Shown here: one piece after another, positions 55,963 to 64,000 of the stretch
How positions within the stretch are numbered: the stretch's first letter is position 1
Layout of the letters: each line of letters starts with the position of its first letter
Position numbers and translations under genes: made by a program
Notes under the pieces: model-generated
Told to the model about the DNA's origin: nothing
Seen by the model: only the letters and a program-made list of their open reading frames with translations
Databases searched by the model: none
Source of the DNA: Photobacterium angustum
GTDB lineage: Bacteria; Pseudomonadota; Gammaproteobacteria; Enterobacterales; Vibrionaceae
DNA: 64,000 bases
Direction of reading: 5' to 3'
Assembly: GCF_003026365.1 (NCBI RefSeq)
Contig: NZ_PYOM01000003.1
Coordinates: forward strand, 1 to 64,000

Positions 55963-56460
55963 TTATTGACTACTTGTTTCAAACCGTATGAAGTGCATTT
56001 CTAAATCAATATCTATATCTAACCCCAGATTGAAGTTAACACCGCTGATATTTTTTATCGCTGAAAGCCAGAACCTAAGCCCAGATTCATTTTCTTTAAG
56101 CACTCTGATCTGCCATTGGCCAGGGTAACGAGTAACCACGTCTTTAAATGCGCTTTTACCCACCCCTTGTCCTTTGAATTTTCTTAATACAAAGAACTGT
56201 TCAATATCAAATACATTTTGATTCGTGGGATACTTACGCACTAATACAAACCCAGCCAGCTCTTGATCGGCATAAATAAAATAAGGAATATGATCATCAT
56301 GAGACCAATAACTATCTAAAGATTCAGCCTTAAACGTGTATACCCCCTCTGCGTTTGGACTCCACCCCATAAACTCAGACATGTCATAAACGTAATAAGG
56401 AAACATGTTTTCCAAAATATGACGTGATTCCACTTCGATTTGTTTAAGCTGTACTTCCAT
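55963..56460 (-). CDS. GNAT family acetyltransferase
   Basis: This 165-residue GNAT protein has the acetyl-CoA binding loop KFKGQGVGKSAF (near residues 94-105) preceded by the strand VFDIEQFFVLRK. The C-terminal part is longer and more acidic than in RimI types (DIDIDLEMHFIRF), as in predicted acetyltransferases of the COG5628 kind, a comparison made from memory. It is followed upstream by another GNAT gene on the same strand (35 bp apart), so the two may be co-transcribed. Substrate unknown. Confidence 0.82.
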   Translation of the reverse strand: MEVQLKQIEVESRHILENMFPYYVYDMSEFMGWSPNAEGVYTFKAESLDSYWSHDDHIPYFIYADQELAGFVLVRKYPTNQNVFDIEQFFVLRKFKGQGVGKSAFKDVVTRYPGQWQIRVLKENESGLRFWLSAIKNISGVNFNLGLDIDIDLEMHFIRFETSSQ

Positions 56461-56495
56461 GTTTCTCCCGTTGCTAGAAATAACATTCTTAAATT

Positions 56496-56903
56496 TTAAT
56501 GCTCTGTGCCTTCATACACCCACATTGATTCTGTTTTACCTGCTCGTTCAAAGCCAAGCGCTTGATAAAACGCAATGGCTTCACCATCAGCAGTCAACAT
56601 TTGTTGGTGAAACCCACTGTATACAGACAACATTGCTTCCATCATTTTACGACCAATGCCCTTACCCTGATCTAAAGGGTGGACAAGCATATGAGGATAA
56701 TACACAACAAGATGACCGTCAGTGATGGCGTTCCCCAATCCGACTAACTTACCGTTAGCACGAGCAGCAACCAAGGTATGAGAATTACGTAATGCAGCTA
56801 AGAGTTGCTTTGGTTTATCTGCTGAAGACCATTCATTCGCACGGTACAATGCGATAACTTCGGTTTCTTCAACCACTCCATTAAGTTCGACTTGAATATC
56901 CAT
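56496..56903 (-). CDS. GNAT family acetyltransferase
   Basis: This 135-residue GNAT enzyme is taken to start at 56903 (MDIQVELNGVVEE), where AGGAA lies 7 nt upstream; an in-frame TTG at 56987 lacks a ribosome site and homology. It carries the loop HPLDQGKGIGRKMM and the end IAFYQALGFERAGKTESMW. A small single-domain acetyltransferase; substrate unknown. Confidence 0.85.
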   Translation of the reverse strand: MDIQVELNGVVEETEVIALYRANEWSSADKPKQLLAALRNSHTLVAARANGKLVGLGNAITDGHLVVYYPHMLVHPLDQGKGIGRKMMEAMLSVYSGFHQQMLTADGEAIAFYQALGFERAGKTESMWVYEGTEH

Positions 56904-57106
56904 CTCTGTATTCCTAATTTCTTTTATGCCAAATGTTTGTATCAACGTATTCAATATGAATGCGGCTTTAAAAACATCCTTATCCAATTGATAAAAAACG
57001 TAACATCACCAAAGGTAAAAATCTACAGGCAGTAAACATTCAACACTCATACAGTTAGCGTGGGTATTCTTATAGGGCATTATTTAATATAAAAAGATCC
57101 CGTAAC

Positions 57107-57916
57107 ATGTTTAAAAAAGTCTGCTATTGGCTTAAGCGGTTCATTAAAGATCCCTTCTCGCATTTCCTTATCGCTGGCACTATGCTGTTTATTGGTTATT
57201 CACAGTATTACTCGTCTACTTCTGTGAATACTATTTCAGTGACACCGTCACAAGTTGAGCAGCAGAAAAAAGACGATACGCTTTATTTTGGTTCCCCCCC
57301 GTCGAACATTGCATTAAACAAAGACATTAACCATGTGGTGTTAAAACAAATGCTGTCTCAACAAGCATTAAAATTAGGCTTGGAGAAAGGCGATCCAAAC
57401 TTAAATGAAATGTTGATGCAACGTTACCTGTCTTATGTTTCTCAGTTAGCTAAGATCAATGCCACCAACACAACCTTATTACATCAATACTATTTAACGC
57501 ATAAACAGCTTTATAAACATCCCGATATGTACTCATTGTGCTATCACTTTTTGACACCGCAAGAAGTTCAGCATCCCATTTCTACGATGGATTCTCAGCA
57601 ATGTTTAAGCGATGTGAGTAAGCAGGCATTACTGGCAAAGCTAGGTACAAAAACAGTAGACGCATTAGCAGCACTAGCACCCAACCAATGGTCTACACCG
57701 ATTGATACGCCTTTTGGCGCGATAGCAGTAAAGGTACTCGATTATCAAAAAGCAGGCGTATTGAGTTTTAAGCAGGCTAAGCAACAATTGGCACACGATT
57801 TGGCCCGTGATGATGTTAATAACAAAATAGCCGCCGTTATTAAGCAGTATCACATAGCGTTACCCTCAGGTTCAGATTTTACCGTTAACACAAAGACACT
57901 ATTAAACAATGTATAA
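57107..57916 (+). CDS. membrane-anchored PpiC-like protein paired with HupE/UreJ
   Basis: This 269-residue protein has one N-terminal membrane helix (about 18-36, HFLIAGTMLFIGYSQYY) and a periplasmic part. It resembles SurA/PpiC-type chaperones: a helical N-domain (60-130) and a degenerate parvulin-like region (135-235: YSLCYHFLTPQEVQ, LAALAPNQWSTPIDTPFGAIAVKVLD). The last segment fits the end of a rotamase domain, but it is short and may be inactive. The stop overlaps the next start by 8 bp, so the two proteins are tightly coupled. A perfect matS sits in the gene. Confidence 0.7.
   Translation: MFKKVCYWLKRFIKDPFSHFLIAGTMLFIGYSQYYSSTSVNTISVTPSQVEQQKKDDTLYFGSPPSNIALNKDINHVVLKQMLSQQALKLGLEKGDPNLNEMLMQRYLSYVSQLAKINATNTTLLHQYYLTHKQLYKHPDMYSLCYHFLTPQEVQHPISTMDSQQCLSDVSKQALLAKLGTKTVDALAALAPNQWSTPIDTPFGAIAVKVLDYQKAGVLSFKQAKQQLAHDLARDDVNNKIAAVIKQYHIALPSGSDFTVNTKTLLNNV
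57239..57251. promoter_or_regulatory. matS site, exact match to the E. coli consensus
   Basis: GTGACACCGTCAC fits GTGACRNYGTCAC at every position. It lies in the coding region of the PpiC-like gene. Confidence 0.75.
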
Positions 57917-58943
57917 GCACACCTCTTATTTTATGTGGCGCTTAGTTGTTGGCACAGTCGTTGGCGTCATGCTTTCGGTAATAATGACACCATTAGCAAT
58001 GGCGCATCCTTATCAGCCCTCTGTGGGTTTGATCACGCAGCTAGATAATCAACAATATAAGTTGGCATTAAAGCTTCCAGTGATTGCTGGAGAACATACG
58101 CAAATCACACCAACCTTAACTAATGGCGGTACGGTACGTTTATTGTCATCACAGCGAAGTGACAATGGTTTTGGAATGGATGAACAAGATTATTTGCTGC
58201 AACTTAAAGCGAATACATCATCACCGACTCTTGTATTTAACGGGCTAAAAACAGGCCAACTACTCACGCAGTTAACGCAAAAAGACGGACAAGTTAGTAC
58301 GCTTGCGCTGTATAAAGGGCACAACCGCCTACATTTAACCGATAAGATCTCAATTTGGTCAACGATAAAGCTATTTGTCACCTTAGGTATCACCCATATA
58401 TTAACGGGGATTGATCACCTAATGTTTGTGGCGGGCTTATTGTTATTTACGCGCGATTTTAAAACCTTCTTAAAAGCCATTACCTGTTTTACTTTAGCTC
58501 ACAGTATTACATTAAGTTTGTCTGCACTTAATCTGGTACATATTCCAGAACCGCCAGTAGAAACGGGAATTGCACTGAGTATTTTGTTTTTGTGTTATGA
58601 GCTTACTCGCCCTTATGACAAACAACACCCAACGTTAAGTCGAAAATTTCCATGGCTCATTTCGTTTTCCTTTGGTTTGTTACATGGGTTAGGGTTTGCC
58701 AGCGCATTAAAAGAAGTCGGATTGAACCAAACCAGCATTCCGTTAGCCCTCGCCTGTTTTAATATTGGTGTGGAAATCGGGCAATTGATCTTCTTATCGT
58801 TTCTTATAATGCTATTGAAATTATGCGCTAAAGTGCCTGTATTTCATCATAAGTTCTTTCAAAAAGTGCCTTTATATACCATGGGGATAATGGCGTCTTT
58901 CTGGTTTATTCAACGGGCGTACATTATGTTCCATGTTTTATAG
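57909..58943 (+). CDS. HupE/UreJ family membrane protein
   Basis: This is a 344-residue protein with an N-terminal signal or anchor (12-32), a periplasmic domain of about 115 residues and then six to seven membrane helices. HupE/UreJ signatures are in the membrane part: GITHILTGIDHLMFVAGL, LAHSITLSLSAL and FGLLHGLGFA with FNIGVEIGQ. Characterised relatives import nickel or cobalt for hydrogenase or urease, and the His/Asp-rich helices would bind the metal. No urease or hydrogenase genes are in the window. It is translated with the PpiC-like gene, a pairing also seen in other marine gamma-proteobacteria. Confidence 0.85.
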   Translation: MYKHTSYFMWRLVVGTVVGVMLSVIMTPLAMAHPYQPSVGLITQLDNQQYKLALKLPVIAGEHTQITPTLTNGGTVRLLSSQRSDNGFGMDEQDYLLQLKANTSSPTLVFNGLKTGQLLTQLTQKDGQVSTLALYKGHNRLHLTDKISIWSTIKLFVTLGITHILTGIDHLMFVAGLLLFTRDFKTFLKAITCFTLAHSITLSLSALNLVHIPEPPVETGIALSILFLCYELTRPYDKQHPTLSRKFPWLISFSFGLLHGLGFASALKEVGLNQTSIPLALACFNIGVEIGQLIFLSFLIMLLKLCAKVPVFHHKFFQKVPLYTMGIMASFWFIQRAYIMFHVL

Positions 58944-59052
58944 TGGAAGTTACAGAGAACATATATTGTATTTTTGCTGCTAGCTTGCATTAGCCAATAC
59001 TGTAATAGTGGTAAAACAAAAATAAAAACTGAAGTTAATAAAGGAAGTCATC

Positions 59053-59355
59053 ATGTATATAGCAATGAATCGTTTTAAAATCCGTTTAGGCTCTGAACAA
59101 GAATTTATCGATATCTGGAAGAACCGCGATACCTACCTAGATACCGTACCGGGTTTTCAATCATTCAACTTGCTTCAAGGTGCATCAAACGATGAGTACA
59201 CGCTGTTTGCATCGCACTCAGTATGGGATTCTCGCCAAGCGTTTGAAGACTGGACACAATCAGAAGCATTCCGTAAAGCTCATGCTAATGCTCGTGGTAA
59301 TAAAGACATTTATTTAGGCGCACCAAACTTTGAAGGGTTTGAAAGCTGCCTGTAA
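59053..59355 (+). CDS. antibiotic-biosynthesis-monooxygenase (ABM) fold protein, HmoA-like
   Basis: This 100-residue dimeric ferredoxin-fold protein is of the ABM family. The pattern MNRFKIRLGSEQEFIDIWKNR, VPGFQSFNLLQG and HSVWDSRQAFEDWTQSEAFRKAH is close to heme-degrading monooxygenases such as HmoA/IsdG, in which a C-terminal-half histidine binds heme; His274-type equivalents cannot be fixed by eye. Related small ABM proteins have other substrates, so heme degradation is only a possibility. AAAGGAAG precedes the ATG. Monocistronic. Confidence 0.8.
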   Translation: MYIAMNRFKIRLGSEQEFIDIWKNRDTYLDTVPGFQSFNLLQGASNDEYTLFASHSVWDSRQAFEDWTQSEAFRKAHANARGNKDIYLGAPNFEGFESCL

Positions 59356-59396
59356 TGGGTAATAAATAGCTTAACCTTCCACAATTAATACTTGAT

Positions 59397-59432
59397 AACC
59401 CAAACACTTAGATACAAGTGTTTGGGTTTTTA
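59397..59432 (+). terminator. terminator after the ABM gene
   Basis: The stem AACCCAAACACTT / AAGTGTTTGGGTT is perfect over 13 bp with a 6-nt loop and TTT. Confidence 0.9.
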
Positions 59433-59484
59433 TTATTCGGCGGATTTAGATAACAGCCAGATAAATCAACACTAACCGCTGATG

Positions 59485-60237
59485 TTATAACCCACCCGAT
59501 AGATCAAGGTAGTTTCCGGTAGAGAATGATGATTTCTCTGATGCTAACCAGTAAATAGCTTCTGCGACTTCTTCAGGCTCTCCACCTCTTTGCAGAGGGA
59601 TTTTACTCTTCAACCTTTCTATACGTTCTGGCTCACCACCATCGGCATGCATATCGGTATGAATTAACCCCGGACGTACACAGTTTACACGGATCCCTTC
59701 GGCTGCTACTTCTAATGATAACCCTTTGGTTAAGGTATCAATTGCCCCTTTTGATGCTGCGTAATCGATATATTCATTTGGTGAGCCCGTACGTGCCGCA
59801 CCGGAAGATACATTAACAATTACGCCGCCATTACCACCATGACGAGTAGACATACGCTTCACAGCTTCTCTACTACAAATAAAGTAACTAGTAACATTGT
59901 TAAACAGTATTTCGTTAATTCGATCTGCCGTCATCTCTTCTAATCGTGATTGTTGCTTTAAAATCCCAGCATTATTAACAAGAACCGATATCGCGCCTAA
60001 TTCCTTATCAACAGTCGAGAACATACGAATAACGTCAGCTTCGTTAGAAACATCTGCTTGAACCGTAATACACCGACCACCTTCAGCAATAATCCCTTGG
60101 GCAAGTGTATTGGCTGCCTCTGAGTTCGATTTATAATTGATACAAACGGCATAGCCTTCTTTGGCAAATAACTTGGCCGCTGCAGCGCCAATTCCTCTAC
60201 CACCACCTGTAATAACAACTACTTTTTGACCGCGCAT
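59485..60237 (-). CDS. YgfF-type short-chain dehydrogenase
   Basis: This 250-residue SDR aligns closely with E. coli YgfF (247). The start at 60237 (MRGQKVVVITGG) has AAGGA 8 nt upstream; the longer frame from 60303 has no SDR sequence. The cofactor motif is TGGGRGIGAAAA, the NNAG strand is VLVNNAGIL, and the catalytic Ser-Tyr-Lys set is in NVSSGAARTGSPNEYIDYAASKGA. Arg/Lys in the loop after strand 2 (NYKSNSE) suggest NADP preference. Annotated relatives are called glucose 1-dehydrogenase-like, but the true substrate is unknown. Confidence 0.88.
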   Translation of the reverse strand: MRGQKVVVITGGGRGIGAAAAKLFAKEGYAVCINYKSNSEAANTLAQGIIAEGGRCITVQADVSNEADVIRMFSTVDKELGAISVLVNNAGILKQQSRLEEMTADRINEILFNNVTSYFICSREAVKRMSTRHGGNGGVIVNVSSGAARTGSPNEYIDYAASKGAIDTLTKGLSLEVAAEGIRVNCVRPGLIHTDMHADGGEPERIERLKSKIPLQRGGEPEEVAEAIYWLASEKSSFSTGNYLDLSGGL

Positions 60238-60718
60238 TGATCTTCCTTTCTTATATTTGCCATACACTTCTACGCACATAAGATGAAAAATAGAGCCATT
60301 CATTTATCTCATGTCTGTTTCTGTACTGACTTTACTTCTTAATACAAATATCTGCTCCTGATCTCACGATGCTTTATCTCAACTAAACGCATCGCTTTTA
60401 AAAGCAGATAATCCACCCTACAACGCCTCATTTCACACGTAACATGTTTGTTATAATTTTATTTCCCATTATGAACCAAGTTAACATTTTGTAACTTTAT
60501 TTCATAATTAAATCAATTATGAATACATTAATTGCCTGTAAGCATGTAAATAAATACTTTTAGTAACTAAAGGATTCATTGAGGGGATGTTGTTGAAAGT
60601 TTATAAGCAAAGAAGGTCGGTATTTTCAAGACAATCACAGTTAATACAAGCGTAGCTTAAGATGATTTAGGCTCTATTTTATACTTTAACCTGTATGTAA
60701 TAATCTATTGAGTACCAC
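60238..60718. other. 481-bp intergenic region, nothing recognised
   Basis: Between two minus-strand genes; AT-rich, with no supported frame or strong hairpin. Confidence 0.5.
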
Positions 60719-61021
60719 CTAGATACTGAAGATATCTTTAAACATCACAAGATAAAAAACCACCGTGATCACTCCTAATAGCCAAGCTAATACAGTAAAA
60801 ACGATGCCAAAATACATCACTTTCTCGCTAACGAACTTAGAGATCAGCTTTACAGAAAGATAAGATGAAACGATAAAACCAGAAGCGACTATCAGCAAAA
60901 CAACATTGATGAGAGGATGGCTAAGACTCTCACCATGAAGCAACATATAAGTACCAATCGTAGACACAAAAGACAGTACGGGGATCAGATATAAAATCAG
61001 AAATATCGCTGCAGTACTCAC
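60719..61021 (-). CDS. small three-helix membrane protein, unknown
   Basis: This 100-residue protein has three predicted membrane helices (about 2-24, 34-55, 67-95). The start is taken as GTG at 61021, five bases after GGAG; an upstream ATG at 61054 lacks a ribosome site. It could be a DUF of the holin-like or yip1-like kind, but I do not recognise it. It stands alone upstream of sbcB on the opposite strand. Confidence 0.6.
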   Translation of the reverse strand: MSTAAIFLILYLIPVLSFVSTIGTYMLLHGESLSHPLINVVLLIVASGFIVSSYLSVKLISKFVSEKVMYFGIVFTVLAWLLGVITVVFYLVMFKDIFSI

Positions 61022-61465
61022 ATTTACTCCATCTTGGTGTATGCGCGAAGACAAGTTGCCTGCCGTTTACCTTAAAACAGCACCTTACGCACCTAGCATT
61101 GCAAGGTAAACATGCCACAACGATAGATGTTACTAGTCGTGTATTAAGTCGCAGTACTAATATGTAAATCAATCCATACATTAACTTTCAAATATATAAA
61201 GCAGAATTGTTAACGGTTATTTGATAGTTACTCATACTGTACCGTTTAAAGAACAAAATCGTAACCATTCTAATTTATCTCCCCTCCTGCCTTGCCTATT
61301 TGCCCTTAAATACGGGATACTTAATGTTATGCGAGCTTAGGGTTTTACTCTGAAGCGTTTAACGACTTAAATACAATAAACTGCTGAATTTATAAGCGGT
61401 TTTAACAACAAGCCATTGCTTAGATAAAGAGTAATAATAACAACCGTAATGGCTATGGATGATTT
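61022..61465. other. 444-bp intergenic region before sbcB
   Basis: Divergent promoter region; no supported gene or clear operator. Confidence 0.5.
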
Positions 61466-62887
61466 ATGAACGATAAGAACCAAGCAACACTTTATTGGAT
61501 TGACTACGAGACGTTTGGCGCAAGCCCTGCCAATGATCGCCCTTGCCAGTTTGCGGGTGTCCGTACTGATATGGACATGAACATTATTGGTGAGCCACTC
61601 GTTATTTACTGTAAGCCACCAGCAGATTACTTACCGTCACCTGAAGCGTGTTTAATCACAGGTATTACACCACAAGAAGCGATGGAAAAAGGCTTATCTG
61701 AGCCTGAGTTTATTGAAGCGATTCATGCTGAACTGTCAAAACCCAATACATGTGTCATTGGTTACAACAACGTTCGTTTTGATGATGAAGTGACGCGCTA
61801 TACCTTATACCGCAACTTCTTCGATCCATACGGTTGGGCTTGGCAAAATGGTAACTCGCGTTGGGATTTATTAGATATTATGCGTACTTGTTACGCATTG
61901 CGCCCAGAGGGTGTCAACTGGCCGCTTGATGATGAAGATCGCCCTAGCTTTAAACTGGAAAAGTTATCTGTGGCCAATGGCATTGAACACGCCAATGCGC
62001 ACGATGCAATGGCTGATGTTTACGCGACAATCGAGCTGGCAAAAATCATTAAAACGAATCAACCTAAGTTGTTTGATTACCTGTTTGATTTACGTCATAA
62101 GCGCAAACTACAAGAATTAATCGATATTGTTAACTTAACACCGTTAGTGCATATCTCTGGCATGTTTGGAACCGATTGTGGCAATACAAGCTGGATTGTG
62201 CCTGTGGCATGGCATCCTGATAATAAGAACGCTGTTATTACAGTGAACCTTGCGCTTGATCCTACCCCATTAATTGAGCTTGATGCCGACCAACTGCGTG
62301 AGCGTTTATATACTAAGCGTGTTGATTTAGCGCCTGATGAATTACCAGTGCCCGTTAAAGAAGTGCATTTGAACAAATGTCCTGTTCTTGCCCCAGCTAA
62401 AACATTAAAAGCAGAAGATGCCGCACGTTTAGGGATTGATAGAGAGCAATGTTTAAAGAACCTTGCCTTGATTAAGCAGCACCCTGAAATTCGTGAAAAG
62501 TTAATCGAAATGTTTAGTGTCAAACGTGAATATGCGGCTAACGATAATGTTGATGCGATGCTATACGATGGGTTCTTTTCAACAGCTGATCGTTCAACCA
62601 TGGATATTATCCGTGAAACAGCACCCGATCAGTTAGCTTCACTTGAAATCAATGTCGATGACAAACGTATTAAGCCGTTGTTATTCCGCTATCGTGCCCG
62701 TAACTTCCCTATGACGCTAAGTTATGAAGAGCAAGTACGCTGGAAGCATCATTGTCAGGATTTCTTTGAAATGAATATGCCGAAGTATATGGAAAACTTT
62801 GAGGCTGTCGCCTACGAGCATGAATCTGACGAAAATAAGATGAAAGTTTTAAAATCTCTCTATGACTATGTTTCTAAATTGGTTTAA
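61466..62887 (+). CDS. sbcB: exodeoxyribonuclease I (SbcB)
   Basis: ExoI digests single-stranded DNA 3' to 5' in recombination and mismatch repair. It has 473 residues (E. coli 475). The DnaQ-like DEDDh domain is first: Asp13 and Glu15 in YWIDYETFGASP, the middle Asp in GYNNVRFDDEVTRY and the late His-x4-Asp in NAHDAMADVYAT. The SH3-like and C-terminal domains follow (VNLTPLVHISGMFG, AYEHESDE). The ATG follows GGATGATTT. A terminator lies 30 bp downstream. Confidence 0.96.
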   Translation: MNDKNQATLYWIDYETFGASPANDRPCQFAGVRTDMDMNIIGEPLVIYCKPPADYLPSPEACLITGITPQEAMEKGLSEPEFIEAIHAELSKPNTCVIGYNNVRFDDEVTRYTLYRNFFDPYGWAWQNGNSRWDLLDIMRTCYALRPEGVNWPLDDEDRPSFKLEKLSVANGIEHANAHDAMADVYATIELAKIIKTNQPKLFDYLFDLRHKRKLQELIDIVNLTPLVHISGMFGTDCGNTSWIVPVAWHPDNKNAVITVNLALDPTPLIELDADQLRERLYTKRVDLAPDELPVPVKEVHLNKCPVLAPAKTLKAEDAARLGIDREQCLKNLALIKQHPEIREKLIEMFSVKREYAANDNVDAMLYDGFFSTADRSTMDIIRETAPDQLASLEINVDDKRIKPLLFRYRARNFPMTLSYEEQVRWKHHCQDFFEMNMPKYMENFEAVAYEHESDENKMKVLKSLYDYVSKLV

Positions 62888-62917
62888 ACCTTTTTATTAA
62901 TACGATAGCGATAAATG

Positions 62918-62970
62918 AAGCCTATTACGTGATTTTCTTTTTGAATGTCGCGAATAGGCTTCTTTTTTTT
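62918..62970 (+). terminator. sbcB terminator
   Basis: GAAGCCTATT and AATAGGCTTC are exact complements with a 25-nt loop, followed by eight T. Confidence 0.8.
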
Positions 62971-63126
62971 AAGATTTTTATATAGTGATTTATTTGATGA
63001 TTACGTCATTAACGTTAACAATTAAAGACAACATTAAAGCGGTTCACTGATTTGAGTTTATTAATAACGAAATAGTGATTATTGATACCGTTACGCTTGA
63101 GATCTATTAAACGGTAGGTGTGCACT

Positions 63127-63648
63127 ATGACAACGCAAACCTTATTGAAATGTTATAGCTACGACACAATAGATTTTTTTCCTGAAAAGCATCTATTAAT
63201 ATGGAAAGATCATACGCAAACATTATTAACGCGAGAGGAATCTCGGTTATTAGAAGTGTTATGTCTCTTTGCTGGTGAAGTGATTGGGGCTGATTCACTC
63301 TACCGTAAAACATTTACGTCATTAGATGCGTTTGAAGAAACCAGTGATCACAATTATGATTTGAACTTACTACTGGTATCACTCACAGGTAAGTTACAAT
63401 GTAACGGAGTAATGGCAATACCTATTCATGTTGTCCCTCACCATGGCTTCCGTGTGCCACTACCGACGAAAACATCACGTCGATTGCCTTTTACTACTCG
63501 TCCGTGCCCTAATACCGTTCCCTCTAAAAAAAAGACATTGTTATTCAACAAAGCATGGTTTAAGTATGTTGTGATTGATTTCATTTGGCTAAAAGTTACG
63601 ATTCTTTTAACACTCGCTGCTCTCATTGGTCTATTTTTGTGGTATTAA
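63127..63648 (+). CDS. short ToxR/CadC-like membrane winged-helix protein
   Basis: This 173-residue protein has an N-terminal winged helix of the ToxR/OmpR type (about 10-105: FFPEKHLLIW, LLTREESRLLEVLC, NYDLNLLLVSLTGKL, PHHGFRVPL) and one C-terminal membrane helix (VVIDFIWLKVTILLTLAALIGLFLWY, broken here at about 145-173). Nothing follows the helix, so there is no periplasmic sensor. The ATG at 63127 has AGGTG before it. Such minimal proteins may act with a partner, as ToxR does with ToxS, but no partner is adjacent. A matS-like site lies inside. Confidence 0.72.
   Translation: MTTQTLLKCYSYDTIDFFPEKHLLIWKDHTQTLLTREESRLLEVLCLFAGEVIGADSLYRKTFTSLDAFEETSDHNYDLNLLLVSLTGKLQCNGVMAIPIHVVPHHGFRVPLPTKTSRRLPFTTRPCPNTVPSKKKTLLFNKAWFKYVVIDFIWLKVTILLTLAALIGLFLWY
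63393..63405. promoter_or_regulatory. matS-like site in the wHTH gene
   Basis: GTTACAATGTAAC fits GTKACRNYGTMAC; both arms deviate symmetrically from the strict E. coli site. Confidence 0.45.
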
Positions 63649-63773
63649 TCACCAATAAATATCTCATTATCTATATTTTCTTATCAATTATCTAAATGAT
63701 GCTCTTTTTTGTGTGACAAACAGCGCATTTATTTGTATGATAAATTAAATTCTCTAGCATTACCTTTTTTACT

Positions 63774-64000
63774 ATGGATTACATTCGATCTTTTGCCATT
63801 GTTATGTTTTGCTTTTTATTAGGTCAAGGCATACAACACCTTACGCACTTGCCTATTCCAGGCAGTATTATTGGCTTGTTCTTGTTGTTTTTTGGCCTTG
63901 TTACTGGCATATGCAAAACAAAATGGGTCGATAAAACCTGTAATTTACTCATCAAACACATGGCATTGTTATTCGTGCCAGTTGGGGTTGGCTTAATGAA
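63774..64000 (+). CDS. CidA/LrgA family protein, truncated by the window edge
   Basis: The ATG at 63774 opens a frame that runs off the end after 75 codons. MDYIRSFAIVMFCFLLGQGI followed by LPIPGSIIGLFLLFFGL and the late LLFVPVGVGLM is the CidA/LrgA pattern: holin-like membrane proteins of about 120-135 residues. In gamma-proteobacteria the next gene is usually an LrgB/YohK partner, outside this window. The ribosome site is weak. Confidence 0.85.
   Translation, partial: MDYIRSFAIVMFCFLLGQGIQHLTHLPIPGSIIGLFLLFFGLVTGICKTKWVDKTCNLLIKHMALLFVPVGVGLM

Noticed and set aside
62095..62601. 168-codon minus-strand frame inside sbcB
   Set aside because: Antisense shadow of the conserved ExoI coding sequence.
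1..64000. tRNA, rRNA, CRISPR, insertion sequence, prophage or dif site
   Set aside because: I looked for T-loop signatures, short spaced repeats, transposase motifs and a dif-like 28-mer by eye and found none; a computed search could still find a weak one.

Overview
The window is a stretch of chromosome from a gamma-proteobacterium of the Vibrionaceae, most likely a Photobacterium. The evidence is the AT-rich composition, the gene order and several family-typical genes (large NAD-dependent glutamate dehydrogenase, ZapC, DUF3466 GlyGly-CTERM protein, DUF2835, EfpL). The genus call is an inference from gene content. I saw no rRNA, tRNA, insertion sequence, CRISPR array or prophage.

Positions 1-24.5 kb follow the enterobacterial order matP - lonH (ycbZ) - fabA - rmf - uup - rlmKL - zapC - pyrD - pepN - pncB. 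A small glutaredoxin-like gene, a GlyGly-CTERM surface protein, gdhB and DUF2835 are added to that core. Positions 24.5-36 kb follow prc - proQ - msrC - letA - letB - rsmF, interrupted by an ABC exporter whose start lies just behind a Fur-box-like sequence. Positions 36-40 kb hold tmaR, two tandem cold-shock genes, a frameshifted acetyltransferase and efpL.

From 40 kb on the content is more accessory. It includes an HdeD-like membrane domain joined to a predicted papain-like domain next to an SMR transporter, and an RstA-like regulator followed by two nearly identical RstB-like kinases that flank a lipoprotein gene. Further on are an ArgO/LysE exporter, a peroxiredoxin, two paralogous LysR regulators that share a conserved upstream block, a secreted dienelactone hydrolase, several GNAT enzymes, a PpiC-like/HupE-UreJ pair, a YgfF-type dehydrogenase, sbcB, a short ToxR-like membrane wHTH protein and the start of a CidA/LrgA gene.

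The most interesting signal is dispersed. Nine 13-bp sites match GTKACRNYGTMAC, a slightly relaxed form of the E. coli matS consensus GTGACRNYGTCAC, where about 0.05 would be expected by chance. matP, which encodes the matS-binding protein, lies in the same window. One site lies just upstream of matP, and three are packed at near-helical spacing within 64 bp between gdhB and pyrD. This suggests that the window is part of a replication-terminus (Ter) macrodomain and that the MatP recognition sequence is broader here than in E. coli. No search tools were available; family assignments come from reading motifs and recalling homologues.
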